Notes: generated from the sequence alone by a model not told the origin. Positions 24,900 through 33,593 are shown, counted from the first letter of the stretch. The stretch: DNA of 64,000 nucleotides from JAYFNU01 sp034933305 (GCA_034933305.1 JAYFNU010000003.1:132387-196386); one strand, 5' to 3'. Translations and numbers: made by a program.

Positions 24900-25649
24900 T
24901 CATTCGAGCACCCAGAAATCGTAGGCGAAGCCGCCGAGCACATAGGCGTACGGCATGTAGCCGTACCCGCCGTCGCCCCAAGCGGCGCCCCAGCTGTTCC
25001 GGAAAATGAACCGCTGTTTCGCGTCGTCGTAGCCCACGAACAGCAGCGCGTGGCCGCCGAGCAGCGTCTGCGTCCGGACGTCGGGCAGGGGGATGACGCC
25101 CGTCTGCGCCGCCGCGGCCGACTCGAAGCTGCTGTACACGTATACGCCCGCGAGCACCGGCTGCTTCTGCGAAGCGAGATACTGCCGCATCTGCTGCACT
25201 TCGTCGGGCCCCGACGCGCTGTCGAACGTCCGGTAGGCGGCGATGCGGTAGCCGAGCGCGTCGAAGTCGGCGGCGAGATCCGGCCGCTCCGCATAGCGGG
25301 AGACGTCATAGGGCCACAGCGCCGAACGGCAGACGCCGTATTTCCGGAGCGCCGCGCAGATGGAGCGCATCGTCGCCCCGCTGTCCTCGCCGGTGGTGCC
25401 CTCCAGCTCCCGTTCCCTGTAATAAAGGAACAGCCGCGACAGCATCACCGGGATGCCGCCGAGCATCATGCGCGCGGCGACGCCGGCGTTCGCCGTACAG
25501 CTGCCGAGGTCGCCCTGGTCGAAAACGGGCGGGCATGCGCTGCGCAGATCGACGCTCTGCGGCAGCGGACCGCCGGCTTCCCCCGGCGGGAGCTTGTAGT
25601 CGCGCGGGTCGGCCGGCTGCGGCCGCAGGTTGAAAACGTGCATGATCAT
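24900..25649 (-). CDS. Papain-like cysteine peptidase (family C1), no signal peptide
   Basis: A 249-residue peptidase. The active-site Cys is in QGDLGSCTANAGVAARM, the His in LLGGHALLFVGYD, and the Asn in FRNSWGAAWGDGGYGYMPY, so the catalytic set is complete. The N-terminal NLRPQPADPRDYKLPPG is the short lead-in typical of bacterial C1 proteins without a long propeptide. No signal sequence or anchor is seen, so it is predicted to act in the cytoplasm or leave by another route. Two nearby ATG codons (25649 and 25643) could start it. Substrate unknown. Confidence 0.88.
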   Translation of the reverse strand: MIMHVFNLRPQPADPRDYKLPPGEAGGPLPQSVDLRSACPPVFDQGDLGSCTANAGVAARMMLGGIPVMLSRLFLYYRERELEGTTGEDSGATMRSICAALRKYGVCRSALWPYDVSRYAERPDLAADFDALGYRIAAYRTFDSASGPDEVQQMRQYLASQKQPVLAGVYVYSSFESAAAAQTGVIPLPDVRTQTLLGGHALLFVGYDDAKQRFIFRNSWGAAWGDGGYGYMPYAYVLGGFAYDFWVLE

Positions 25650-25710
25650 CGCCGCCTTTCGCAGGTTTGCTGTATCCTATGCGGCGCGGCGGGCGGCGTG
25701 CGCGATTGAA

Positions 25711-25748
25711 AAAAGCGGCAGTCCCTCTGCGGGCTGCCGCTTTTTTTT
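25711..25748. terminator. Terminator downstream of the lacI-type gene
   Basis: AGCGGCAG/CTGCCGCT stem with flanking A- and T-runs. On the minus strand it closes the LacI-type regulator gene. Confidence 0.8.
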
Positions 25749-25763
25749 GAAAAGAAACCCGGG

Positions 25764-26831
25764 TCAGCGCTCCTTTTTCAGCATCGTCGACCCGCGCACG
25801 CACAGCTCCCAGGGCAGGCATTTGAACTGCCGCGGCAGCGACGGCTCGCGGATGCGCGCGAGCACCGACAGCGCCGCCTGCCGTCCCACCTCGTAGGCGT
25901 CGAAGCGGTAGGTCGTGATCGCGGGATCGGGGATCTGCGCCCAGCTCATCTGATCCCGCCAGCCCCAGTCGTCGCATCCGCACAGCCCGACCTCGTCGGG
26001 CATGTGGAGCCCCGCCGCGCGCAGCGCGTTGAGCACCAGCATCGTCGTGACGTTGTTGACCGCGATGACGGCCGGAACGCCCGGCGCGCGCGAACGCGAC
26101 GCGGCGAGCAGGCGGGCGAGCGCCCGCGCGGTATCGCCGTCCGCGGCGGGATCGACGAAGCACATGCGGTCCCGCGCGTCCGCCGCGCCGAAATACCGCC
26201 GCATGCCCTCGAGGTAGCCGTCCTGCCGCTCGATGCGCGAGGAGACGTTTTCCCAGCCCGTCTGGGAAACGAACAGCACGTCCGCGTATCCCTCGCCGCG
26301 CAGGTGCCGCAGCAGCTCGTCCATGATGCGCGCGTTGTCGACGACGACCGATTCGAACTGATAGTCCCGGATCTCGCGGTCGACGAGCACAACGGGCACC
26401 CCCTCGCTCGCGACGCGGATGAGCAGGGGATTGTGCGCCGAACAGGTGTTGACGATGAGCCCGTCGACCGCGCGCGCGAGCAGGAAGGAGACCGCGTCCT
26501 TTTCCCGGGCGTAGTCGTCGTTCGTCGCGATGAACAGCGGCGTGTATCCCTCGTCGGTGAGGGTGTTGCTGACGGCGTGGACGAGGGTCGACGAATACGG
26601 GGAGGAGATGTCCGCGATGACGACGCCGATGAACATCGAACGGCGGCTCTTGAGGCTGCGCGCGCTGTCGTTGGGGCGGTAATGCGACAGCTCGATGACC
26701 GAGGCGATGCGCGCGCGCGTCTGCGCGCTCATCAGATCGTAGCGGCCGTTGATGTAGCGCGACACCGTCGTCTTCGATACCCCCGCCGCCCGCGCGACGT
26801 CCGTGATCGTCACGCTCTGCTTCTTTTCCAT
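25764..26831 (-). CDS. LacI-family regulator of the KDG/KDPG genes
   Basis: A 355-residue repressor. The LacI headpiece is residues 8-60 (VTITDVARAAGVSKTTVSRY, then NGRYDLMSAQTRARI), followed by a hinge (HYRPNDSARSLKSRR) and a periplasmic-binding-like sensor domain beginning FIGVVIADISSPYSS. It is divergent from eda-kdgK, and the gap has two cre-like palindromes, so it most likely controls those genes and itself in response to 2-keto-3-deoxygluconate or its phosphate. The effector is inferred from the neighbours. Confidence 0.87.
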   Translation of the reverse strand: MEKKQSVTITDVARAAGVSKTTVSRYINGRYDLMSAQTRARIASVIELSHYRPNDSARSLKSRRSMFIGVVIADISSPYSSTLVHAVSNTLTDEGYTPLFIATNDDYAREKDAVSFLLARAVDGLIVNTCSAHNPLLIRVASEGVPVVLVDREIRDYQFESVVVDNARIMDELLRHLRGEGYADVLFVSQTGWENVSSRIERQDGYLEGMRRYFGAADARDRMCFVDPAADGDTARALARLLAASRSRAPGVPAVIAVNNVTTMLVLNALRAAGLHMPDEVGLCGCDDWGWRDQMSWAQIPDPAITTYRFDAYEVGRQAALSVLARIREPSLPRQFKCLPWELCVRGSTMLKKER

Positions 26832-26860
26832 ATCTCTTCCTCCCGGCTCGAATGTAGCTC

Positions 26861-26892
26861 ATTATAGCACAAATATATTGAAACCGATACCA
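26861..26892. promoter_or_regulatory. Promoter -10 of the LacI-type gene with overlapping cre-like operator
   Basis: On the minus strand TATAAT lies at 26866-26861, without a good -35. TGAAACCGATACCA at 26879-26892 fits 13 of 14 positions of the LacI/CcpA-type consensus TGWAANCGNTNWCA. Being just upstream of the -10, it could repress the regulator gene itself. Confidence 0.55.
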
Positions 26893-26926
26893 TTTTTCCA
26901 AATTTGATGAATATTTCTCCTTTGCC

Positions 26927-26954
26927 TTGAAATCGGCGCGGGAATATGTATTAT
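26927..26954 (+). promoter_or_regulatory. Promoter of eda-kdgK
   Basis: TTGAAA at 26927-26932 and TATTAT at 26949-26954, with a 16-bp spacer. Confidence 0.6.
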
Positions 26955-27010
26955 ATAGATAGAGAATTTCCCCTGTTCCGCGGGCGGGGAACGAAAATGC
27001 CGCGCGGGAA

Positions 27011-27024
27011 CGAAATCGGTTTCA
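27011..27024. promoter_or_regulatory. Second cre-like operator upstream of eda
   Basis: CGAAATCGGTTTCA fits 13 of 14 positions of the same consensus and contains the near-palindrome GAAATC/GGTTTC. It lies about 50 bp after the predicted transcription start, a roadblock position. Confidence 0.6.
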
Positions 27025-27051
27025 AACCATCACACAGAAAGAGGTTTTATC

Positions 27052-28014
27052 ATGAACGAAATCACGAAGCGCATCTCCGACCTCGGCATCGTGCCGGTCA
27101 TCAAGCTCGACGACCCCGCGGACGCGGTGCCGCTCGCGAAGGCGCTGCTCAAGGGCGGCATCGGCTGCGCCGAGGTCACCTTCCGCACGGACGCCGCCGA
27201 ACAGGCGATCAAGAACATCGTCAGGGAGGTGCCGGAGATGCTCGCCGGCGCGGGCACGGTGCTGACGGTCGACCAGGCGAAGCGGGCCATCGGCGCGGGC
27301 GCGAAGTTCCTCGTGTCGCCGGGGTTCAACGAGAAGGTCGTGCGCTACGCCATCGAACAGGGCGTCCCCATGATCCCGGGCTGCAGCAATCCGAGCGACA
27401 TCGAGCGCGCGCTGGAGCTGGGCCTGACCGACCTCAAGTTCTTCCCGGCCGAGCAGGCGGGCGGCCTCGAAATGATCAAGGCGCTGTGCGGCCCGTACAC
27501 GACGGTTCGCTTCATGCCCACGGGCGGCATCAACCCCGACAACTTCCTGCAGTATCTCGCGAACGACAAGATCATCGCCGTCGGCGGTTCCTGGATGGTC
27601 AAGGCCGATCTCATCAAGGCGAAGAAATTCGACGAGATCACGAAGATGTGCGACGAGGCCGTGCGCAAGATGCTCGGCTTTGAGCTGCTGCACATCGGCA
27701 TCAACTGCGCCGACGACCGCGAGGCCGCGGAGGGCGCGCAGAAGTTCTGCACGCTGCTCGGGCTCGAAGCGAAAGACGGCGCCTCCTCCGTGTTCGCGGG
27801 GAAGATCGTCGAGCTGATGAAGAAGCCGTATCTCGGCAGGCACGGCCACATCGCCATCGGCGTCAACTCCGTCGACCGCGCGTATGCGTACTTCACCGCC
27901 AAGGGCTATGCATTCAACGAGAGCACCATCTCGCGCGACCCGAAGGGCAAAATGAAGGTCGCGTACCTTCAGGACGAGATCTGCGGGTTCGCCGTCCATT
28001 TCGTCAATAAATAA
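27052..28014 (+). CDS. eda: KDPG/KHG aldolase fused to a VOC (glyoxalase-like) domain
   Basis: Residues 1-205 are a 2-keto-3-deoxy-6-phosphogluconate aldolase, which splits KDPG to pyruvate and glyceraldehyde-3-phosphate. The Glu of CAEVTFRTDAA, the GAGTVLT loop and the Schiff-base Lys in DLKFFPAEQAGG are present, as are RFMPTGGINPDN and VGGSWMV. Residues 212-320 (ELLHIGINCADDREA, then GHIAIGVNSVDRAYAYFTAKG) are a VOC-fold domain with no link to the aldolase fold. The total of 320 residues against about 205 for plain Eda confirms the fusion. It is 11 bp before kdgK. The role of the VOC part is unknown. Confidence 0.9.
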   Translation: MNEITKRISDLGIVPVIKLDDPADAVPLAKALLKGGIGCAEVTFRTDAAEQAIKNIVREVPEMLAGAGTVLTVDQAKRAIGAGAKFLVSPGFNEKVVRYAIEQGVPMIPGCSNPSDIERALELGLTDLKFFPAEQAGGLEMIKALCGPYTTVRFMPTGGINPDNFLQYLANDKIIAVGGSWMVKADLIKAKKFDEITKMCDEAVRKMLGFELLHIGINCADDREAAEGAQKFCTLLGLEAKDGASSVFAGKIVELMKKPYLGRHGHIAIGVNSVDRAYAYFTAKGYAFNESTISRDPKGKMKVAYLQDEICGFAVHFVNK

Positions 28015-28025
28015 GGAGGCGCGGT

Positions 28026-29048
28026 ATGTCGAAAGTCATCACCTTCGGGGAGATCATGCTCCGCCTGGAGCCGGAGAACTATCTCCGCTTCGTCCAGTGC
28101 GACCATTATCAGGCGCTCTACGGCGGCGGGGAAGCAAATGTCGCGGTGTCGCTCGCGAATTTCGGCGTGGACGCGGCGTTCGTCACGAAGCTGCCCGCGC
28201 ATGAGATCGGGCAGGGCGCCGTCAACACGCTGCGCCGCTTCGGCGTGGACACCCGTTTCATCACCCGCGGCGGCGACCGCGTGGGCATCTATTTTATCGA
28301 AAAGGGCGCGTCCCAGCGCGCGTCGAAGGTCATCTACGACCGCGCACACTCGGCCATCGCCGATGCCGTTCCCGGCGATTTCGACTGGGACGCCATCTTC
28401 GACGGCGCCGACTGGTTCCACTTCACCGGCATCACGCCGGCGCTCGGCGGCCACCTGCCGGAGATCTGCGAGCAGGCCTGCCGCGCGGCAAAAGCGCGCG
28501 GCATGAAGATCAGCTGCGACCTCAATTACCGCAAAAAGCTCTGGACGTGCGACGAGGCGCGCGCGTGCATGACGAAGCTCGTCAAGTTCGTCGACGTCTG
28601 CATCGCCAACGAGGAAGACGCGAAAGACGTTTTCGGCATCGCGGCGGCGCAGACCGACATCTCCGCCGGCAAGCTCAGCGCGGAAGGCTACAAATCCGTC
28701 GCCAAGCAGCTCGCGGACACGTTCGGGTTCGAAAAGGTGGCCATCACGCTGCGCGGTTCCATCTCCGCGAACGACAACGTCTGGGCGGCGATGCTCTACA
28801 ACGGCAGCGAATATCTTTTCTCGAAGAGCTACAATGTCCGCATCGTCGACCGCGTCGGCGGCGGCGACAGCTTCGGCGCGGGCCTCATCTACGGCATCCG
28901 CGCGGGCAAGTCCGACCGCGACGCGCTGGAGTTCGCGGTGGCCGCGAGCTGCCTCAAGCACTCCATCGAGGGCGACATGAATATGGTCTCGGCCGAAGAG
29001 GTCGAGAAGCTCGCCCAGGGAGACGGTTCGGGCCGCGTCCAGCGCTGA
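28026..29048 (+). CDS. kdgK: 2-keto-3-deoxygluconate kinase (PfkB family)
   Basis: Phosphorylates KDG to KDPG, feeding the aldolase upstream. The 340-residue protein has PfkB signatures: YGGGEANVAVSLANFG near the N-terminus and the catalytic loop in VDRVGGGDSFGAGLIYG (Asp base, with GGGD instead of the common GAGD). FGEIMLRLEPENYLRF is typical of KdgK-like kinases. With eda and the LacI-type regulator it forms a hexuronate or ketodeoxygluconate utilisation unit. Confidence 0.88.
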   Translation: MSKVITFGEIMLRLEPENYLRFVQCDHYQALYGGGEANVAVSLANFGVDAAFVTKLPAHEIGQGAVNTLRRFGVDTRFITRGGDRVGIYFIEKGASQRASKVIYDRAHSAIADAVPGDFDWDAIFDGADWFHFTGITPALGGHLPEICEQACRAAKARGMKISCDLNYRKKLWTCDEARACMTKLVKFVDVCIANEEDAKDVFGIAAAQTDISAGKLSAEGYKSVAKQLADTFGFEKVAITLRGSISANDNVWAAMLYNGSEYLFSKSYNVRIVDRVGGGDSFGAGLIYGIRAGKSDRDALEFAVAASCLKHSIEGDMNMVSAEEVEKLAQGDGSGRVQR

Positions 29049-29497
29049 GCCGCCGCTGACCGCGCCGCGCTCCTGCGCGCCGCCTTCTCCGGCCCTTGTC
29101 CGCTGCAGCGGCAAAGGCAGGGAAGCACCCCGCCGAATTTCACACGGCAGACCAAACTTCACACAGCAAACCAAAAGACCGGGCCGCACGACCCGGCCTT
29201 TTGTTTCGATTATCGCCGCCGGCGGCGGGATAATGCCGGGACGGCGCTCCCGAAGGCCGGAATTTCCGAAGCCGCGGCGCCGCCGCGGGGCGTGAGCGAA
29301 AATGAAAGAAATGAAAAAATCAAGTCGGAAAGGAGTTATAAATCAACAAAATGAGCAACAAGTGTCTGAAAATTCATGCAACATGCCAAAACAAATCACC
29401 GCCAACTTGTGAAAAGAGCAGAAAATTTCAAAACAGCCAAAAATATCTTGCAAAATAAATCATTCGTAAATATACTGGAGTCAAAAGGAGAGATGAA
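29049..29497 (+). promoter_or_regulatory. Intergenic region and promoter of the sgc-like operon
   Basis: 449 bp without a gene. It holds a near-duplicate TTCACAC-containing tract at 29139-29173, the eda-kdgK terminator, a GC-rich stretch to 29300, then an AT-rich leader. A promoter is present at its end: TTGCAA 29448-29453, 17-bp spacer, TATACT 29471-29476, followed at once by the AAGGAG ribosome site of the DeoR-type gene. Confidence 0.7.
29172..29206 (+). terminator. Terminator after eda-kdgK
   Basis: AAAAGACCGGG and CCCGGCCTTTTG pair with one mismatch; TTGTTT follows. Confidence 0.7.
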
Positions 29498-30283
29498 ATG
29501 GAAGCTGCAGGAAAATCGCACGAAGTGCCGGCATTTCGCCAGCAAAAAATACTGGAACTGCTCGAAGAAAAGGAAAACATCCACATTTTCGATCTTGTCG
29601 AGCTGTGCGGCGTCTCGCAGGCGACCGCCCGCCGGGATCTCGACGAACTCGCCCGCAAGGGGCTGATCGTGCGGTCTCACGGCGGCGCCGTAAGACGCAG
29701 GATGTCGGTCTTTGAGCAGCCGCATATGCAAAAGCTCGGCATGCATATAACAGAAAAAGCCCGGATCGCGAAGTGCGCGGCGGCGCTCGTCAACGACGGG
29801 GACAGCATATATATCGATTCCGGCACGACCGCCATGATGGTGGGCCAGAATCTGACGGAGCGGAAGAACCTGACGGTCATAACGCACAATCTCGATTTTG
29901 CAAACAGCGTGATGCTCGATCCCTCCTCCAAGCTGATCGTGACGGGCGGCATGCGCCGGGAGGACTTCAACTCCCTTTCGGGGTCGATCGTGGAGGCATT
30001 TGTCAGGACGATCAAGGTCGACAAGGTGTTCTCCGGGGCCGACGCCGTGGATTCCGAACAGGGCCTGTATCTCTCGAACTTTGAGGAGCTCGGGCTGAAA
30101 AGGCTGATCGTCGAATGCGCGAGGAGCGCCATCCTCGTGACCGATCACAGCAAATTTCTCGAGCAGGGCATCGTGAAGATCTGCGATCTGTCGGCGTTCG
30201 ATCTGATCATCACGGACAAAGGGCTGCCGCAGCAGGACGCGGAAAACGTCCTGAAGCAGGAAGTGCAGCTCAAGCTTGTCTGA
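29498..30283 (+). CDS. DeoR-family regulator (SgcR-like)
   Basis: A 261-residue sugar-phosphate-responsive repressor. The N-terminal helix-turn-helix is FRQQKILELLEEKENIHIFD and GVSQATARRDLDELARKGL, followed by VRSHGGAVRR. The effector domain has IYIDSGTTAMMVGQNL, LIVTGGMRREDFNSLSG and FSGADAVDSEQGLY, all typical of DeoR. It opens the operon and is followed 58 bp later by the SIS gene, in the place that sgcR holds relative to the sgc genes of E. coli. Probably controls the operon. Confidence 0.9.
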   Translation: MEAAGKSHEVPAFRQQKILELLEEKENIHIFDLVELCGVSQATARRDLDELARKGLIVRSHGGAVRRRMSVFEQPHMQKLGMHITEKARIAKCAAALVNDGDSIYIDSGTTAMMVGQNLTERKNLTVITHNLDFANSVMLDPSSKLIVTGGMRREDFNSLSGSIVEAFVRTIKVDKVFSGADAVDSEQGLYLSNFEELGLKRLIVECARSAILVTDHSKFLEQGIVKICDLSAFDLIITDKGLPQQDAENVLKQEVQLKLV

Positions 30284-30341
30284 GGTTTGAAGCGAATTCT
30301 CCATAGCGATGGACGATATCAGCATATATAGGGAGGACAAG

Positions 30342-30953
30342 ATGATTACAAAAGAAAAAATGTACGAAAGCGCGCTGCACACGTTTGAAAACGAGGCCAA
30401 CGCCGTCCGGGCGCTCGCCGATACGGTGGACAGGAAGCAGCTGTGCGATGCGATCGAGCTGCTTGCCACGACGAAGGGCCACATTATCGCGACGGGCTGC
30501 GGTACCTCCGGCGTGGCGGCCAATAAAATAGCGCAGGTCTTCAACTGCGTGGACCGCGCCGCGCTTTATCTGAATCCCGCCGACGCCCCCCATGGAGACT
30601 ACGGCGTTATCCGGCCGGGAGACGTCGTCATCGTCATCACGAAAAGCGGGAAGACGAGAGAGATGGCGGAGCTGATCCCGATCGCGCATCTGCGCGGCGC
30701 AAAGGTCCTGTGCGTCACGGAAAACAGGGACAGCGAGGTGTACAAAAACAGCGATTATCAGATCCTCCTCAATACCGGACTGGAAGCCTGCCCCTATCAG
30801 TGTCTTTCCACCACCTCCGTGACGGCGGTATTCGCGCTTTTCGACGCGATTTCGATCGCGATCATGCTTTACAATGGAATCGATACAGAATATTTCAAGA
30901 TGGTGCATCCCGGCGGCGGCGTCGGCGAGATGCTCAAGAGCAAAGGAAAATAA
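30342..30953 (+). CDS. SIS-domain sugar-phosphate isomerase (KpsF/GutQ-like, no CBS domains)
   Basis: A 203-residue single SIS-domain protein, resembling the isomerase half of arabinose-5-phosphate isomerases. IIATGCGTSGVAANKIAQVF is the phosphate-binding start, DVVIVITKSGKTREMAELIP the second SIS motif, and MVHPGGGVGEML the closing one. The ATG at 30342 is preferred because a GGGAGG site lies 6 bases upstream; an upstream ATG at 30309 has none. CBS repeats are absent. It starts the catabolic part of the PTS operon; its substrate is unknown. Confidence 0.83.
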   Translation: MITKEKMYESALHTFENEANAVRALADTVDRKQLCDAIELLATTKGHIIATGCGTSGVAANKIAQVFNCVDRAALYLNPADAPHGDYGVIRPGDVVIVITKSGKTREMAELIPIAHLRGAKVLCVTENRDSEVYKNSDYQILLNTGLEACPYQCLSTTSVTAVFALFDAISIAIMLYNGIDTEYFKMVHPGGGVGEMLKSKGK

Positions 30954-30954
30954 T

Positions 30955-31689
30955 ATGAAGCTTACAGTGACCGAAAGCTTCGAGCAGAGCAGCAGGCGCA
31001 CGGCCGACCTGTTCGAGAGCTGCATCCGGAAAAAGCCGGATGCGCTTCTGGGGCTTGCGACGGGGAGCTCGGTCGTCCCGCTGTATCGGATCTTTTCCGA
31101 GGATTGTGCCGCGGGGAAAGCGGATTTTTCCAAGTGCTGCACGATCAACGTCGACGAATACATCGGACTGCCCAACGACCACCCGCAGAGCTTTGCGTAT
31201 TTCATGCAGACGCATCTGTTCGGAAAGACGAATTTCAGCGCGCAGAACATATATCTCGTGGACGGCGCGGCGGATCCCGCAAAGGAAGCGGATCGGTTCA
31301 ACCGTTACCTTCGCGCAAAGCGGATCGACATTCTGCTGCTGGGGATCGGCGGAAACGGGCACATCGGCTTCAACGAGCCGGGCGACAGATTCATCGCCCC
31401 GGCGCACACCGTCGAGCTGAGCGAACAGACCGTCGCCGCCAACGCGCGGATGTTCAAATCGGCGGACGAGGTCCCGCGCATGGCGTTCACGATCGGTGTG
31501 CGCGACGTTGTCCGGGCAAACAAGGTCGTGCTGATCGCCTCCGGGGCGTCCAAGGCGGACGCCGTCGGAAGGCTGTTCGCGGACGATTGCATCGATCCCA
31601 TGCTTCCGGCGAGCGTCATAAAGCTCTGCGACGACGCCGAGGTGATCATCGATGAAGAGCTCGCCGAGGCCGCGGGCCTGAGGAGTTAA
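30955..31689 (+). CDS. Glucosamine-6-phosphate deaminase-like protein (NagB family)
   Basis: A 244-residue NagB-family enzyme. LLGLATGSSVVPLYRIF is the phosphate loop, TINVDEYIGLP holds the catalytic Asp pair region, and LLGIGGNGHIGFNEPG is the active-site His motif. NagB turns glucosamine-6-phosphate into fructose-6-phosphate and ammonia; related family members act on other amino-sugar phosphates. The start is 1 base after the SIS stop and 3 bases separate its end from the EIIA-M42 gene, so it is tightly in the operon. E. coli sgc has no such gene. Confidence 0.85.
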   Translation: MKLTVTESFEQSSRRTADLFESCIRKKPDALLGLATGSSVVPLYRIFSEDCAAGKADFSKCCTINVDEYIGLPNDHPQSFAYFMQTHLFGKTNFSAQNIYLVDGAADPAKEADRFNRYLRAKRIDILLLGIGGNGHIGFNEPGDRFIAPAHTVELSEQTVAANARMFKSADEVPRMAFTIGVRDVVRANKVVLIASGASKADAVGRLFADDCIDPMLPASVIKLCDDAEVIIDEELAEAAGLRS

Positions 31690-31692
31690 GCC

Positions 31693-33276
31693 ATGCCTGA
31701 GATAGAGTTCCTGTCGCTGTTTGACGTAGATGCCGAAAGCGACGCCGCGCTGCTGCGCAGGCTGTCGCGGTTCTTGCTGGAAAAGGGATACGTGCGGCCT
31801 TCCTTCGAGGCCGCGGTGCTCGCGCGGGAGAAGAAGTATCCCACGGGGATCATGGCGCAGGAGTTCGGCGTCGCCATCCCGCATACGGACTGCGAACACG
31901 TCGTCCGGAACGCCGTCGTCACCGTCACGCTGCGCCGGCCCGTCAGCTTCGCGGCGATGGGCGGCGAAGAGGGGGAGACGGTCCCCGTCGAATGCCTTTT
32001 TCTGATCCTGCTCGCCGAAACGGGCGCGCAGGTCAAGCTGCTGATGCATTTCATGAAGATCATTCAAAATAGGGACGACCTCAGACAGGTCAGGAATTCT
32101 CACGATGCTTCGGAGGTCGAAGCCCTTCTGCGCAATTATCTTACGGATGGCGGGGAGGCGCCGAAAAAAATGCAGGAGCTGGAAAAGCATATTTTTGAGC
32201 TTTCGAAATTGCACGGGATCTCTTCCCGGGAGGACGAGGCGGCGCGCTACATGCTCGACGCTTTCCGGGCGGTGGATGCGGGGGCGTCGATGGACGTCCT
32301 CGGCAACGTGACATGCCATGTGAGCTGCGGCGATCCCGGCGCGAAGAAGCTGCTCATCTTTGCGCATACCGATGAGCTGGGCTTTATCGTCCGCAAGGTC
32401 GAGGAGGACGGTTTTCTGCGGATCTCAAGAGTGGGCGGCGTCACCGTCAACGTGCTCCCCGGCGCCTCGGTGGACGTGCTCGCAAAAGGCGGCGTCGTGC
32501 GGGGTGTCATCGGCGTCAAGAGCCACCATGTCATGACGGCGGACGACAAACGGTACGTTCCGGAGGTCGACGACCTGTACATCGATATCGGCGCGAGCTC
32601 GCGCGCGGAAGCGGAAAAGCGCGGCGTGCACACGGGCTGCTTCGTGACCTTTGCGGCGGCAGAGCCCGTGAAGCTCGGCGGCGACCTCATCTGCGGGAAG
32701 GCCATGGACGACAGGAGCTGCTGCGCCGTGCTCATCGAAGCGGCGAAGGGGATCCAAAAGCTCGCCCAGAGCAAAAAGCTTCGCTGGGATGTGTACCTCG
32801 TCGCCTGCGTGCAGGAAGAATTCAACGTCAGAGGCATTATGCCGGCCGTCAACAGCATCCGCCCGGATGCCTCGATCGGCATGGATATCTGCATTGCCGC
32901 CGATACGCCGGAACTCAAGGGATACTCCGAGATCAGGCTCGGCGGCGGCCCCGCGATCACCTATCTCAATTTCCACGGGCGCGGGACGCTGGCGGGCGTG
33001 TTGCCCGACGAGAAGCTTCTTGAACGGCTGGAAGGCGTTTTTGAAGATGAAAAGATCCGTTTTCAGCGTGAGGTCAGCCTCGGCATCATCACGGAGAATG
33101 CCTTTATATCCTTCCAGAACGAGGGCGTTGCGGTGGCCAATATTTCGGTCCCGTGCAGATATACGCATTCACAGATAGAAACGGTGGACGAAAGAGATCT
33201 TGAGGACATGGTCAGGGCCCTCGTCGCTTTCTCGGGTTCCCTTGGTGCGCAAGAGCGCTTCGGTAAAAATTCGTAA
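31693..33276 (+). CDS. PTS EIIA fused to an M42 family metallopeptidase
   Basis: A 527-residue fusion of two proteins that are separate in the E. coli sgc operon (SgcA and SgcX). Residues 1-155 are a fructose/galactitol-type EIIA with the phospho-His in GVAIPHTDCEHV and the typical QVKLLMHFMKIIQN. Residues 165-520 are an M42 aminopeptidase: first metal His/Asp in LIFAHTDELGFI, bridging Asp in GKAMDDRSCCA, base Glu in CVQEEFNVRG, Asp in SIGMDICIA, and final His in CRYTHSQIE. All metal ligands are present, so the peptidase part looks active. M42 enzymes normally form cytoplasmic 12-mers. Confidence 0.9.
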   Translation: MPEIEFLSLFDVDAESDAALLRRLSRFLLEKGYVRPSFEAAVLAREKKYPTGIMAQEFGVAIPHTDCEHVVRNAVVTVTLRRPVSFAAMGGEEGETVPVECLFLILLAETGAQVKLLMHFMKIIQNRDDLRQVRNSHDASEVEALLRNYLTDGGEAPKKMQELEKHIFELSKLHGISSREDEAARYMLDAFRAVDAGASMDVLGNVTCHVSCGDPGAKKLLIFAHTDELGFIVRKVEEDGFLRISRVGGVTVNVLPGASVDVLAKGGVVRGVIGVKSHHVMTADDKRYVPEVDDLYIDIGASSRAEAEKRGVHTGCFVTFAAAEPVKLGGDLICGKAMDDRSCCAVLIEAAKGIQKLAQSKKLRWDVYLVACVQEEFNVRGIMPAVNSIRPDASIGMDICIAADTPELKGYSEIRLGGGPAITYLNFHGRGTLAGVLPDEKLLERLEGVFEDEKIRFQREVSLGIITENAFISFQNEGVAVANISVPCRYTHSQIETVDERDLEDMVRALVAFSGSLGAQERFGKNS

Positions 33277-33296
33277 CCGGAATTTTGGGAGGTTTT

Positions 33297-33581
33297 ATGA
33301 AAACGATTGTTACAGCCTGCGGCGTCGGTTTTGCATCCTCGACCATCATTGCGGAAAGAATCAAGGCGATCCTGGAGAGAGAGGGCATGACCGATCAGGT
33401 CCGGATTATCCAGTGCACGCTCAACGAGGTGCCGGGATATATTGACCGGGCCGACTGCATCGTCACGTCTTCAAAGGTTTACGGCGAATATCCGATACCG
33501 GTTTTGAATGGGGTAGCATTTATATCCGGCATCGGTATGGAACAACTCGACAAGCAGATAGTAGAAATCTTAAAACAGTAA
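33297..33581 (+). CDS. PTS galactitol-type EIIB
   Basis: A 94-residue phosphotransfer protein. The phospho-Cys loop is TACGVGFASST at residues 6-16. AFISGIGMEQLDKQI is like GatB and SgcB. The start at 33297 has GGGAGG 6 bases upstream. Passes phosphate from the EIIA domain to the sugar carried by the IIC that follows. Lies 20 bp after the EIIA-M42 gene. Confidence 0.9.
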   Translation: MKTIVTACGVGFASSTIIAERIKAILEREGMTDQVRIIQCTLNEVPGYIDRADCIVTSSKVYGEYPIPVLNGVAFISGIGMEQLDKQIVEILKQ

Positions 33582-33593
33582 TGGGAGGTTAGT

